From Fibrobacterota bacterium (lineage in GTDB: Bacteria > Fibrobacterota > Fibrobacteria > UBA11236), in contig JAQBPO010000012.1 of NCBI GenBank assembly GCA_028287465.1, forward strand, positions 25,857-89,856: a DNA stretch of 64,000 nt. Reading direction: 5' to 3'. Positions 18,231-26,837 of this stretch are shown piece after piece. Below the pieces are notes generated by a model that was not told the DNA's origin, did not search any database, and saw nothing but the letters and a program-made list of their open reading frames with translations. Both the position numbers and the translations under genes were made by a program. The stretch's first letter is position 1, and each line of letters starts with the position of its first letter.

Positions 18231-20134
18231 CCCTCGGCTTCTTCCTCGCCGTCGCTTGGCTGGGCATGTTGCTGCGCGTATCCTGGGTGCAGGTGGTGAA
18301 GGCCGGGTACTACCGCGAGATGGCGTCCAGCCAGAGCATCCGCCGGAACGTCGTATCCCCGAAACGCGGGGAAATCCTGGATCGGGACATGCAGAAGCTC
18401 GTGGTCAACGCGGACGTGGAAATGGAATCCGGCATGCGTTCGGATTCCAAAGGGAACAATATCGGCACGCGCATGCGCAGGTTGAGCCGGGTATGCCCCC
18501 AGGGAGCCTTGGCGGGGCAGGTGCTCGGGACCGTCGGCAAGGACGGCTACGGCCAGTTGGGCCTGGAATACTTCCTGGACAAGGAATTGCGCGGCACGGA
18601 CGGGTGGAAGTACCTGCGGCACGACGTGAAGAACCGCTATTATCCCGGGTTCCAGGAACGCCAGAAGGAAGCCATCAACGGCATGAACGTGGTCCTGACC
18701 CTCGATTCCAAGCTCCAGGAGATCGTGGAGCATGCCCTGGAACGCGGCGTGCAGAAGGCCGGGGCAAAGCAGGGGGTGGCCATCGTGGTGGATCCTTACA
18801 CCGGCGACATCCTCTCAATGGCGAATTACCCCTTCTATAATCCCAATACCCGGGACGGCGAGGACAAGGACGCTTGGAAGAACCAGGCGGTGGTCAAGGT
18901 TTACGAGCCCGGTTCCACCTTCAAGGCCATCACCAGCGCGGCCCTGATCGAGGAAAAGCTGATCGCTCCCACCGACACCGTGGACGGAGAGAACGGTCAA
19001 TACAAGATATCCGGGCAGACCATCAAGGATACCCATCCCCACGGCCGCATCAGCTTTACCGACGCCTTGGCGTATTCCAGCAATATCTGCTTCGCCAAGG
19101 TCTCCACCCGCCTGCGCCCTGAGACCTTCTATAAATACATCCGCTCTTTCGGGATCGGCATGAAGTCCGGTTTGGGGCTTCCCGCGGAGGAAAGCGGCGT
19201 GCTCAAGGCCGTGGGGGAATGGAGCGGGCGCACCCAGGCGACCATCGCTTTCGGACATGAGATTTCCACCACCCCCTTGCAGATGGCCATGGCCCTGGCG
19301 GCATTCGCCAATGGCGGCATCCTGATGAAGCCCCGCCTGGTGAAGGCCTGGGCGGACAACAATGGCCAGGTGGTCCAGGAACTCCCGCCCCGCACCGTGC
19401 GCCGCGTGATGTCCGAGGAAACCGCGGAAAAGGTGAAGGCAATGATGGCGGCCGTGGTGGAATACGGTACGGCCGCGGATATCAAGAGCGATCGCATCGC
19501 CTTGGCGGGCAAGACGGGCACGGCGGAGAAAATCGACGCCGAGACCGGAAAATACGTCCACGGGCTCTTCAACTCCTCCTTCATGGGAATGGCCCCGGTG
19601 GACCGCCCCGAGTTCGTCTGCCTGGTGCTGATCGACGAACCGTCCCTGTTCAAGTACGGCGGGCAGAGCGCAGCCCCGATTTTCCGCGAGATCGTGGACC
19701 GGGTGATGGCGAATCCGGACTATCCCCTGGCCCGCCGCGCCAGCAAGCCGGTCGAAGTCGCGGCCTCTCCCGACTCGGCCATGGTTCCCGACCTGGTCGG
19801 GTACAAGTATGCCGATGCGCGCCAGGTGCTGTCCGGGACGGGCCATGGCGTGAAGGCCGAAGGGGTGGGGGAGACCGTCCTCAATCAGGAGCCGCGCCCC
19901 GGGACCCGCGCACGCGCGACGGATTCCCTGAAGATCTCGCTGGGATCCGTGGATGGCCGGGTGATGCCGGACCTCAACAACAATACCCTCCGCGATGCGC
20001 TGCTCAAGCTCAAACGCTTGGGCATGGACGTGGAGTATTCCGGCACGGGCCGCATCATCCGCCAGGAACCTCCCGTCGGGTCTACGGTGAAACCCCGCCA
20101 GAAATGCGTTCTTACCCTCGGATGGATGGGCTGA
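18209..20134 (+). CDS. ftsI: Septal peptidoglycan transpeptidase FtsI (PBP2/3 type) with PASTA domains
   Basis: This is a class B penicillin-binding protein that cross-links septal peptidoglycan. The 641 residues comprise an N-terminal membrane helix (about 7-25), a dimerisation domain starting RGEILDRD, and a transpeptidase domain with active-site Ser236 in STFK, SSN at 290-292 and KTGTAE near 430. Two C-terminal PASTA repeats follow (about 530-640: MVPDLVGYKYADA and RVMPDLNNNTLRDA). PASTA domains are common on FtsI of FCB and Gram-positive bacteria but absent from E. coli FtsI. The partner glycosyltransferase FtsW is encoded three genes downstream. Confidence 0.96.
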   Translation: MANKRIVTLGFFLAVAWLGMLLRVSWVQVVKAGYYREMASSQSIRRNVVSPKRGEILDRDMQKLVVNADVEMESGMRSDSKGNNIGTRMRRLSRVCPQGALAGQVLGTVGKDGYGQLGLEYFLDKELRGTDGWKYLRHDVKNRYYPGFQERQKEAINGMNVVLTLDSKLQEIVEHALERGVQKAGAKQGVAIVVDPYTGDILSMANYPFYNPNTRDGEDKDAWKNQAVVKVYEPGSTFKAITSAALIEEKLIAPTDTVDGENGQYKISGQTIKDTHPHGRISFTDALAYSSNICFAKVSTRLRPETFYKYIRSFGIGMKSGLGLPAEESGVLKAVGEWSGRTQATIAFGHEISTTPLQMAMALAAFANGGILMKPRLVKAWADNNGQVVQELPPRTVRRVMSEETAEKVKAMMAAVVEYGTAADIKSDRIALAGKTGTAEKIDAETGKYVHGLFNSSFMGMAPVDRPEFVCLVLIDEPSLFKYGGQSAAPIFREIVDRVMANPDYPLARRASKPVEVAASPDSAMVPDLVGYKYADARQVLSGTGHGVKAEGVGETVLNQEPRPGTRARATDSLKISLGSVDGRVMPDLNNNTLRDALLKLKRLGMDVEYSGTGRIIRQEPPVGSTVKPRQKCVLTLGWMG

Positions 20135-20135
20135 A

Positions 20136-21671
20136 ATGAAGTTGTCCTCGCTCATGCGCGAAGCCGGCCTTGGTCTCCAGGCCTCGACCGATCCGGAAAT
20201 AACCGGAGTGCGCCTCGATTCCCGCAAGGTGGGGAAGGGGAACCTGTTCCTGGCCCTGAAGGGCGCCCATGACGATGGGTCCCGGTACGTTGCGGACGTG
20301 ATCGTGCGCGGGGCCGCCGCGGTCCTTTCGGAAGGCAATTCCCATCCCGCCCTGGAAGGCGCCATCGAACCGCATCCCGGCGCCGAAATCATACCCTGCC
20401 CTGGCCTGCGGGCCCATGTGGGCGACGTATTCAATGCCTGGTACGGCCGCCCCGCCGAAGGGATGGAAACCGTCGCCGTGACCGGGACCAACGGCAAATC
20501 CACCATCACCAAGCTGGCCACCGGCCTTCTGAAGGCAGCCGGCAGGAAGGTGATTTCCCTCGGGACCATCAGCTACGATATCGATGGGGAAGCCCTCCCT
20601 TCCGATCTGACCACTCCCGGCCCGGACGAGTTCTTCGCGATGCTCCGCATGGGCGCGGATCGGAAGTGCACGGCCTTGTCCATGGAAGTCTCCTCCCACG
20701 CGCTCAGCCAGGAGCGGATCCGCGGGGTCCTTTTCTCCCGGGCCATCTTCACCAACCTGACCCGCGACCATATGGATTACCATCGGGACTTCGAGGACTA
20801 CTACCAGGCCAAGAAGCGCTTGTTCACGTCCTACCTCCGCCCCGGCGGCATCGCCATCCTGAACGCCGATTCCCAGGAAGGCCTCCGCCTGGGCCGCGAG
20901 CTTACCTGCGACCGCCTGACCTTCGCCCGCAGCGGAACCGCGGACGTGGTACTGACCCGGAGCGATCTGTCCCTGTCCGGCACCTCATTCGACGTTTCCT
21001 TCCGCGGGGTTCCTTTCAAGTTCAGGTCCAGGCTGGTGGGCGCCATCAACCTGGAAAACCTGCTGGCCGCGGTGACCCTGGGCTTCTCCCTGGGCATGGA
21101 CGCGGGCACAATCGACAAAGGCATCCGGGATGTCACGGTAATGGGGCGGAACCAGGTTTTCAGCCTGCCCCAGCGGGCCTATGCCGTCGTGGATTACGCC
21201 CATACGCCCGACGCCCTCGAGCGCGTGCTCATCAGCCTTCGCCCTCTCACCAAGGGCCGACTGGTCTGCCTGTTCGGTTGCGGCGGGGACCGCGATCGCA
21301 CCAAGCGTCCCATCATGGGCGGCATCGCCGCGGAACGCGCCGATATCGCATTCCTCACCAGCGACAATCCCCGCACGGAGAATCCCGCCGCCATCCTGGA
21401 AGAGGTCCTGGGCGGCATTCCCGACCGGAGCAAGGTCACCGTGGTCGCCGATCGCCGCGAGGCCATCCGCGCGGCCCTGGATTGCCTGGGAGAGGGCGAT
21501 TGCCTGCTCATCGCGGGCAAGGGACACGAAGACTACCAGATCATCGGCAAGGAAAAAAGGCATTTCAGCGACCAGGAGGAAATCCTGGTCTGGGCCGAAA
21601 GCAAGGCCCCGCCGGCCAAGCTTGAGGCCGGCCGGGAAGCCGGCGGAACGGGAGGCGGCCATGGAGCTTAG
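20136..21671 (+). CDS. murE: UDP-MurNAc-tripeptide synthetase (meso-diaminopimelate adding)
   Basis: MurE adds the third residue to UDP-MurNAc-L-Ala-D-Glu in the cytoplasm. The 511 residues include the ATP-binding loop GTNGKSTITK, the TTPGP substrate region, THDHMDYH-like LTRDHMDYH, and DNPRTENP near 400. The DNPR motif marks enzymes selecting meso-diaminopimelate rather than lysine, so this organism has DAP-type peptidoglycan. The start is one nt after the ftsI stop; the 3' end overlaps murF by 11 bp. Confidence 0.97.
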   Translation: MKLSSLMREAGLGLQASTDPEITGVRLDSRKVGKGNLFLALKGAHDDGSRYVADVIVRGAAAVLSEGNSHPALEGAIEPHPGAEIIPCPGLRAHVGDVFNAWYGRPAEGMETVAVTGTNGKSTITKLATGLLKAAGRKVISLGTISYDIDGEALPSDLTTPGPDEFFAMLRMGADRKCTALSMEVSSHALSQERIRGVLFSRAIFTNLTRDHMDYHRDFEDYYQAKKRLFTSYLRPGGIAILNADSQEGLRLGRELTCDRLTFARSGTADVVLTRSDLSLSGTSFDVSFRGVPFKFRSRLVGAINLENLLAAVTLGFSLGMDAGTIDKGIRDVTVMGRNQVFSLPQRAYAVVDYAHTPDALERVLISLRPLTKGRLVCLFGCGGDRDRTKRPIMGGIAAERADIAFLTSDNPRTENPAAILEEVLGGIPDRSKVTVVADRREAIRAALDCLGEGDCLLIAGKGHEDYQIIGKEKRHFSDQEEILVWAESKAPPAKLEAGREAGGTGGGHGA

Positions 21672-23073
21672 GCTTTCCGAACTCGCCGCCATGCTGAAAA
21701 CGGAAGTGCGCGGCAAGCATCGCGGCTCCAAAGCGGTGCGCCTCTGCACCGATTCACGCGCCCTCAAAAGCGGCCAGGTCTTCTGGGCGCTCAAGGGAGA
21801 GAATTTCGATGGGCATGTATTCGCGAACGAAGCGTTCACCAAGGGAGGGTATGCAGCCGTGGTAGATGAAAAATGGTTACTCGAGAACGGCAAACCCGTG
21901 AACGTCTATATCCCCGTCAAGGACACCAACCTGGCACTGCTGGATTTGGCGCGCGGTTACGCGGCCAAGTTCCGCATCCCAAAGGTCGCGGTCACGGGAT
22001 CGAACGGCAAGACCACGACCAAGGACATGATCGCCAGGGTGCTCGCCAAGGTAGGCCCGACCCTTTCAACCCAGGGCAATTTCAACAATCAGGTGGGCGT
22101 CCCGCTCACCCTGTTCGAACTTAAGGCCTCGCACCGTTTCGCCGTCATCGAGATGGGGACCAACCATCCCGGCGAGATCGCGCCCCTTTCGCTTTGCACC
22201 AGGCCTTCCATCGCCGTGATCACCAATATCGGCTACAGCCACCTTGAGCATTTCGGCACCAAGGAGAAGATCCGCGAAGAGAAGTTGACCATCACCGCAG
22301 GCTTCGATCCCAAAGGGACCCTGATCCTCAATGTGGACGATCCCTTGCTGGCCGAGGTGCGGGCGAATTCCCGGCAGAAGCTCTTGACCTTCGGCATCGA
22401 CCGCGGCCAGATCCGCCCGGCCGACCTGACCTTCAACGACGACGGCTGCGCCTCCTTCCGGATCGGCCGCACCAAGTTCTCCTTGCAGGTACCGGGCCGC
22501 CATAACGTCTACAATGCGCTGGCCGCAATCGCCGTGGGCACCCAGCTACGCATCCCCAAGGCCTTGATAGCGGAGGCTTTGCATGCCTTCACCGCAAGCA
22601 AGAACAGAATGCAGATGAAGAAGCTTCCGGGACTCACGGTGCTGGACGACTGCTACAATGCGAACCCCTCTTCCATGCGCTCCGCGCTCTCCACCCTGGG
22701 CGGGATGCGCGCCGCCGGCCGCCGCGTCGCGGTGCTGGGCGACATGCTGGAGCTGGGACCGGACGGTGAAAAGCTGCACCGTGAGATGGGCCAATACCTC
22801 GTCGAGATGGGCGTTGACGAATTGTTCACCTTCGGGAACCTGAGCCGGCACATCAACAGCGGAGCCCGCGAAAAGGGCCTGCCCCGCAATCGGGCCCACC
22901 ATTTCTCGGATTTCGATCTCATGACCCAGGAGCTGATGCGCTTCATCATGGCCGGGGACGTAGTGCTCGTCAAAGGCTCGCGCGGAATGAAGCTGGAACG
23001 GGTTTTCGAATTCCTGAAAGAGAAGGCCAAGAGCGGAGCCCTCAGCGCGGAAAGCCGGAAGGCCGATTTCTGA
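21661..23073 (+). CDS. murF: UDP-MurNAc-tripeptide--D-alanyl-D-alanine ligase
   Basis: MurF adds D-Ala-D-Ala to complete the UDP-MurNAc-pentapeptide. I start at ATG 21661 (MELRLSELAAMLKTEVRG...), which matches the family N-terminus and follows GGAGGCGG; the open frame extends much further upstream inside murE but is not coding there. The 470 residues show GSNGKTTTK, the FNNQVGVPLTL loop, EMGTNHPGEI, and DDCYNANPSSM. All are diagnostic. In most dcw clusters mraY follows murF; here a 54-bp gap leads directly to ftsW. Confidence 0.97.
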   Translation: MELRLSELAAMLKTEVRGKHRGSKAVRLCTDSRALKSGQVFWALKGENFDGHVFANEAFTKGGYAAVVDEKWLLENGKPVNVYIPVKDTNLALLDLARGYAAKFRIPKVAVTGSNGKTTTKDMIARVLAKVGPTLSTQGNFNNQVGVPLTLFELKASHRFAVIEMGTNHPGEIAPLSLCTRPSIAVITNIGYSHLEHFGTKEKIREEKLTITAGFDPKGTLILNVDDPLLAEVRANSRQKLLTFGIDRGQIRPADLTFNDDGCASFRIGRTKFSLQVPGRHNVYNALAAIAVGTQLRIPKALIAEALHAFTASKNRMQMKKLPGLTVLDDCYNANPSSMRSALSTLGGMRAAGRRVAVLGDMLELGPDGEKLHREMGQYLVEMGVDELFTFGNLSRHINSGAREKGLPRNRAHHFSDFDLMTQELMRFIMAGDVVLVKGSRGMKLERVFEFLKEKAKSGALSAESRKADF

Positions 23074-23127
23074 GGCTTCCGGAACGTATGAACGGATTAA
23101 AGGAAATAGGAACCAGGTCGTAACCCG

Positions 23128-24336
23128 ATGAAACAACTCAGGATAGACATTTTCCTCCTGCTCGGCGTCCTGGCGTTGGTGGGCATGGGGATCGTTATCA
23201 TCTATTCGTCCTCGGCGGCCTTCGCGCAAGGGCGCGGGCTTCCCGATTCCTTTTACCTGGTGAACCATATCAAGAAGGTCATCATCGGTTTCGTGGCCTT
23301 CCTGATCGGCCTGAGCGTTCCCTATAAGACCTGGGAAAAGGTGGCGCGCCCGGTGATGATCCTGGCCTTGCTGCTTTTGTGCGTGGTGATGACCATGGGA
23401 ATGTCGGCCCATGGCGCCCGCCGCTGGATCCAGTTCGCCAGCTTCGGCCTGCAGCCCTCGGAACTCGCCAAGGTGGCCATGGTCTTCTTCCTGGCCCGCC
23501 TGCTCACGGAAAAGGCCGAAGTGATGGGTACATTCCGAAAGGGCTTCGTCGCTTCCCTGCTCGTTTCCATGTTCACCTTCGTGCTCATTCTCAAGCAGCC
23601 CAATTACAGCACCGCGGCGACCGTTCTGGCCATCTCCGTGGCCATGGTATTCGCCGGCGGCTGCCGCGTGGCCCACTTGATGAGCGTCGGCCTGGTGGCC
23701 ATCCCCGCCCTGGGCGCCCTGATGGTGAGCAGCCCTTACCGCATGAAGCGCGTCATGGCCTTCATCCACCCGGACGACAATCCCGCCAGTTCCTACCAGA
23801 GCCTGCAGGCCCTGATCAGCCTGGGCAACGGCGGCCTGTTCGGGACCGGATTGGGAACCAGCACGCAGAAGCTCGGATACCTGCCCATGCCGTTCACCGA
23901 TACCATCTTCTCCATCCTCGGCGAGGAATTGGGCCTGATGGGGACCGTTCTTTGCCTGTCCCTGTTCGCCATGGTCATATGGCGCGGGTTGCGCGTTTCC
24001 TTCCATTGCCCGGATCGGTTCGGAAGCCTCGCCGCGCTCGGCATCGTGGTCTCGCTCTCGGTCAATGTCATCATGCATGTGGGGGTATGCGCAAAATTCT
24101 TCCCGACCACGGGCCAGACCCTTCCGTTCGTATCCTACGGCGGCACCTCGCTTTGCGCTTGCCTGTTCTCCATGGGCGTATTGCTCAACATTTCCGGGCA
24201 CTCCATGGAATCCATCCCGGAATCCTGGCGCGAGAACCCCAAGAAATGGCAGATGCTCGCCGGCGCGGCCCAGAACCGTCCCGGACGGAGCCAGCGCGGC
24301 CCGGCCCGCGGCGTACGCGGGAAGGTGGCGGCATGA
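23128..24336 (+). CDS. ftsW: Septal peptidoglycan glycosyltransferase FtsW (SEDS family)
   Basis: FtsW polymerises lipid II at the septum together with FtsI. The 402 residues contain about ten hydrophobic segments. SEDS landmarks are present: HGARRWI, LQPSELAK, the catalytic-region GTGLGTSTQKLGYLP with FTDTIFSILGEELG (Asp retained), and PFVSYGGTSL. The loop usually written QPDxGT or EPDxGT here reads KQPNYSTA, so the conserved Asp-Gly is replaced. The C-terminal tail is basic (Arg/Gln/Gly-rich). Start ATG 23128 has only a weak upstream AGG. The stop overlaps murC by ATGA. Confidence 0.95.
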   Translation: MKQLRIDIFLLLGVLALVGMGIVIIYSSSAAFAQGRGLPDSFYLVNHIKKVIIGFVAFLIGLSVPYKTWEKVARPVMILALLLLCVVMTMGMSAHGARRWIQFASFGLQPSELAKVAMVFFLARLLTEKAEVMGTFRKGFVASLLVSMFTFVLILKQPNYSTAATVLAISVAMVFAGGCRVAHLMSVGLVAIPALGALMVSSPYRMKRVMAFIHPDDNPASSYQSLQALISLGNGGLFGTGLGTSTQKLGYLPMPFTDTIFSILGEELGLMGTVLCLSLFAMVIWRGLRVSFHCPDRFGSLAALGIVVSLSVNVIMHVGVCAKFFPTTGQTLPFVSYGGTSLCACLFSMGVLLNISGHSMESIPESWRENPKKWQMLAGAAQNRPGRSQRGPARGVRGKVAA

Positions 24337-25730
24337 AGCCCTCCCCGCGCCTGAGCAGGCTGCATTTCATCGGCATCGGCGGCTCCGGCATGAGCGTATT
24401 GGCGGAGGTCCTGGCATCCTGGGGATTCCGGATTTCCGGTTCGGACGGGCAGGCGGGGGAGGCCCTGGCCCATCTCAAGGCGCTGGGCATGCGCGTCGAG
24501 GTAGGGCATCGCGCCGAAAACGTGGGCGAGGCCAATGCCGTGATCTACAGTTCCGCGGTTCCCGATTCCAATCCGGAACTGGTTGAGGCCCGCCGCCGCG
24601 GCCTGCCCGCCGTCAAGCGCGCGGAGATGCTGGGCGAGGCCATGCGCGGCAAATATTCCCTCGCGGTTTCCGGCACCCATGGCAAGACCACCACCACCAC
24701 CATGCTCGGCCGTATCTGGCTCCATGCGGGCAAGGATCCGACCCTGCTCGCGGGAGGCACGGCCAGGGGCGAGAACCTCTCCGCGGTCGCCGGTCAGGGC
24801 GAGGTCCTGATCGTGGAAGCGGACGAATTCGATCGCTCTTTCCTGTCCATGCGTCCGGCCTCCGCCATCATCGGCAATATCGACTCCGATCACCTGGACA
24901 TCTACGGTACCCTTATCGCGATACAGGAAGCGTTCGCCGCGTTCGCCAACGGCCTTCCCTTTTACGGCCTGATCGTCGCCAACCGCGATGACGAGGGCGT
25001 CCGCGCCATCCTTCCCAGGCTCACGCGCCGCGTCGTGACCTATGGCCGGTCCAAGGAGGCGGAATACCGCGCCGTGGACGTCCGGCCCGATGGCCTGGGC
25101 ATGGCCTTCACCCTGGAACGCAGGGGCATCAAGCTTGGCGAGATAGGTTTGAAGGTGCCGGGTATCCACAATGTCTACAACGCCTTAGGGGCCGCGGCGC
25201 TTTCCCTTGAAGAAGGCCTTTCCTTCAAGGACGTGGAGCGGGGCCTGCGGGAATTCCCCGGCGTGAAGCGCCGCCTGGAATACCGCGGCCAGAAATCCGG
25301 CGTCACTTTCTACGACGATTACGCCCATCATCCGACCGAAGTCGCCGCGGCCCTGCAGGCCGCACGAGGCCTGGTCTCGGCGAACGCTTCCGGATCCGGC
25401 CGCCTGGTGGCCGTTTTCCAGCCCCATCTCTACAGCCGCACCCAACAGCTGCATTCGGAATTCGCCCAGGCTTTCAAGGGATGCGATGAACTGTTCGTCA
25501 CCCGGGTATTCCCGGCCAGGGAAAAGCCGATTCCCGGGGTGGAAGGCGATTTGATCGCGAACGAAGCCAGGAACGGCGTCCTTCCGGCGGATAAGGTGCA
25601 TTACGCGGCGGATCTGGACGCCTTGCCCCAAATGGTGGCGGCCACCTTGCGCGCCGGGGACCTGCTCGTGACCATGGGGGCCGGCGATATCGGCCTCCGT
25701 TGCACGTATATCATGGAGGCCTTGGCATGA
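24333..25730 (+). CDS. murC: UDP-N-acetylmuramate--L-alanine ligase
   Basis: MurC attaches L-alanine to UDP-MurNAc, the first cytoplasmic amino acid addition. I start at ATG 24333 (MKPSPRLSRLHFIGIGGSGM...), which overlaps the ftsW stop by four bases; the open frame continues upstream only as a shadow. The 465 residues show the Rossmann GIGGSGMS, GTHGKTTTTTM, EADEFDRSF, DYAHHPTEV and FQPHLYSRT. murG would normally lie between ftsW and murC and murB after it; neither is present. Confidence 0.97.
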   Translation: MKPSPRLSRLHFIGIGGSGMSVLAEVLASWGFRISGSDGQAGEALAHLKALGMRVEVGHRAENVGEANAVIYSSAVPDSNPELVEARRRGLPAVKRAEMLGEAMRGKYSLAVSGTHGKTTTTTMLGRIWLHAGKDPTLLAGGTARGENLSAVAGQGEVLIVEADEFDRSFLSMRPASAIIGNIDSDHLDIYGTLIAIQEAFAAFANGLPFYGLIVANRDDEGVRAILPRLTRRVVTYGRSKEAEYRAVDVRPDGLGMAFTLERRGIKLGEIGLKVPGIHNVYNALGAAALSLEEGLSFKDVERGLREFPGVKRRLEYRGQKSGVTFYDDYAHHPTEVAAALQAARGLVSANASGSGRLVAVFQPHLYSRTQQLHSEFAQAFKGCDELFVTRVFPAREKPIPGVEGDLIANEARNGVLPADKVHYAADLDALPQMVAATLRAGDLLVTMGAGDIGLRCTYIMEALA

Positions 25731-26677
25731 ACCGCCCCCGACCGGGTTCCAATGGGCCCAGGCGCAGTCCCGGACCCCGCAGCAACAAGGCCAGGACCGC
25801 CTTGCGCAACGTGCCGCCGCCCACGGCCCGGCGCGGCGTGAATTCGCAAAAGACCGATAAGGCGAAGCAGGATCGCACCCGCGCGCGCCGCACGGGGATT
25901 TTCCGCCGGGCCTGGGTGATCGCACGGACCTTGATCCTGGCGTCCCTGGTCACGGGGGGACTGGGAGCGGCCGGCGTGGCGGGCTGGCGGGCATTCCAAA
26001 GCAACGGATTCCTGGCCCTGCGCCAAGTGGACGTGATAGGCAATAAGCTCGTGGGCAAGACGGTAATCCTAGAGAAGGCCGGTCTGGAATTGGGGACCAA
26101 GCTCCCTTCGGTGCCGGTGGGCCTGGTTGAAGCCTCGCTTCGCGGCCTGCCCGGTATCGGCGAAGTCGAGGTCAGGCGTATCTTCCCGTCCCGCATAGAG
26201 ATCCGCGTGAAAGAGAAGGAGCCCGTGGCCATGGGTTACGCCCGCGGCTGGTACGGATTGGCGCCTGACGGCTCCCGCATCGCCGGATTGGATTGGGGCC
26301 AGTCCGATCTTCCGGTGATCGATGGATTCGCGGCGCTCGATACCGCGGCGCGCGCTGCCATAGGGGGATTCCTCGACGCGGCCCGGAGCGGATACCCGGC
26401 CCTGTTCGCCAACTTCTCCCAAATGTCCCTGCGCGGACCGGACGGTCTGGAAATAGTCCTGCGCGATGGGCGCCTTAAAGTCCTGCTGGGCCTGGATGTA
26501 AAGGCCCTGGAAGCCGAGCGCCTGAGGGCCGCGGCCGGAAAACCGACTAATCGCGAATCCAATAAGTCATTGAATTCATTGGAATTCCTGCAAGCGCTGA
26601 TGGCCCAGCAGGGCGCGGCGCTCGATGCGGGGAAGACGGTCGACCTGCGGGTCGAAGGGTATGCCTATGTGCGGTGA
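25727..26677 (+). CDS. ftsQ: FtsQ-like divisome protein with POTRA domain
   Basis: FtsQ links cytoplasmic and periplasmic divisome components. The 316 residues begin with a very basic, Pro/Arg-rich cytoplasmic tail (about 1-70), then one membrane helix (about 73-93). A POTRA domain follows (about 100-165, ALRQVDVIGNKLV to IEIRVKEKEPVA), then the FtsQ/DivIB beta domain. Start ATG 25727 overlaps the murC stop by ATGA. The call rests on the POTRA region and position directly before ftsA. Confidence 0.9.
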   Translation: MNRPRPGSNGPRRSPGPRSNKARTALRNVPPPTARRGVNSQKTDKAKQDRTRARRTGIFRRAWVIARTLILASLVTGGLGAAGVAGWRAFQSNGFLALRQVDVIGNKLVGKTVILEKAGLELGTKLPSVPVGLVEASLRGLPGIGEVEVRRIFPSRIEIRVKEKEPVAMGYARGWYGLAPDGSRIAGLDWGQSDLPVIDGFAALDTAARAAIGGFLDAARSGYPALFANFSQMSLRGPDGLEIVLRDGRLKVLLGLDVKALEAERLRAAAGKPTNRESNKSLNSLEFLQALMAQQGAALDAGKTVDLRVEGYAYVR

Positions 26678-26822
26678 GATCGCTTCCGGAGCCGCATTGT
26701 ACGGGCTTCCCGCGGGGGGTGCGACGGATGTTACCCCCTCGGGCGTCCCGGTTCCGGATCGGATGGAATATTTCGCGCGGCGAAAGATAGATGCGGAAAC
26801 CGCCAAAGAAGAATTACTATAA
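26661..26822 (+). CDS. Possible small protein encoded between ftsQ and ftsA
   Basis: This 53-codon frame starts at ATG 26661 (or ATG 26667), overlapping the last codons of ftsQ in another frame, and stops at TAA 26820-26822, 15 bp before the ftsA start. Its second half (GVPVPDRMEYFARRKIDAET) looks like an amphipathic helix. There is no clear ribosome-binding site of its own; coupling to ftsQ termination would be needed. It could be chance. Confidence 0.25.
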   Translation: MPMCGEIASGAALYGLPAGGATDVTPSGVPVPDRMEYFARRKIDAETAKEELL

Positions 26823-26823
26823 T
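26818..26823 (+). promoter_or_regulatory. Consensus -10 hexamer before ftsA
   Basis: A perfect TATAAT lies 14 nt before the ftsA ATG, in a locally AT-rich stretch of a GC-rich operon. No convincing -35 is visible 16-18 bp upstream. Transcription from here would start inside or just after the AAGGAG site, so it may give a short-leader ftsA-ftsZ transcript or be fortuitous. Confidence 0.35.
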
Positions 26824-26837
26824 TGAAGGAGATCCCC

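Noticed and set aside
21181..21660. In-frame extension of murF upstream into murE
   Set aside because: Covers murE coding sequence; conserved MurF starts at 21661.
22546..24201. 551-codon minus-strand frame opposite murF and ftsW
   Set aside because: Very rich in His, Gln, Gly and Glu, antisense to two certain genes.
23379..24332. In-frame extension of murC over ftsW, suggesting a fusion
   Set aside because: Arg/Pro-rich shadow of ftsW; ATG 24333 is the coupled start.
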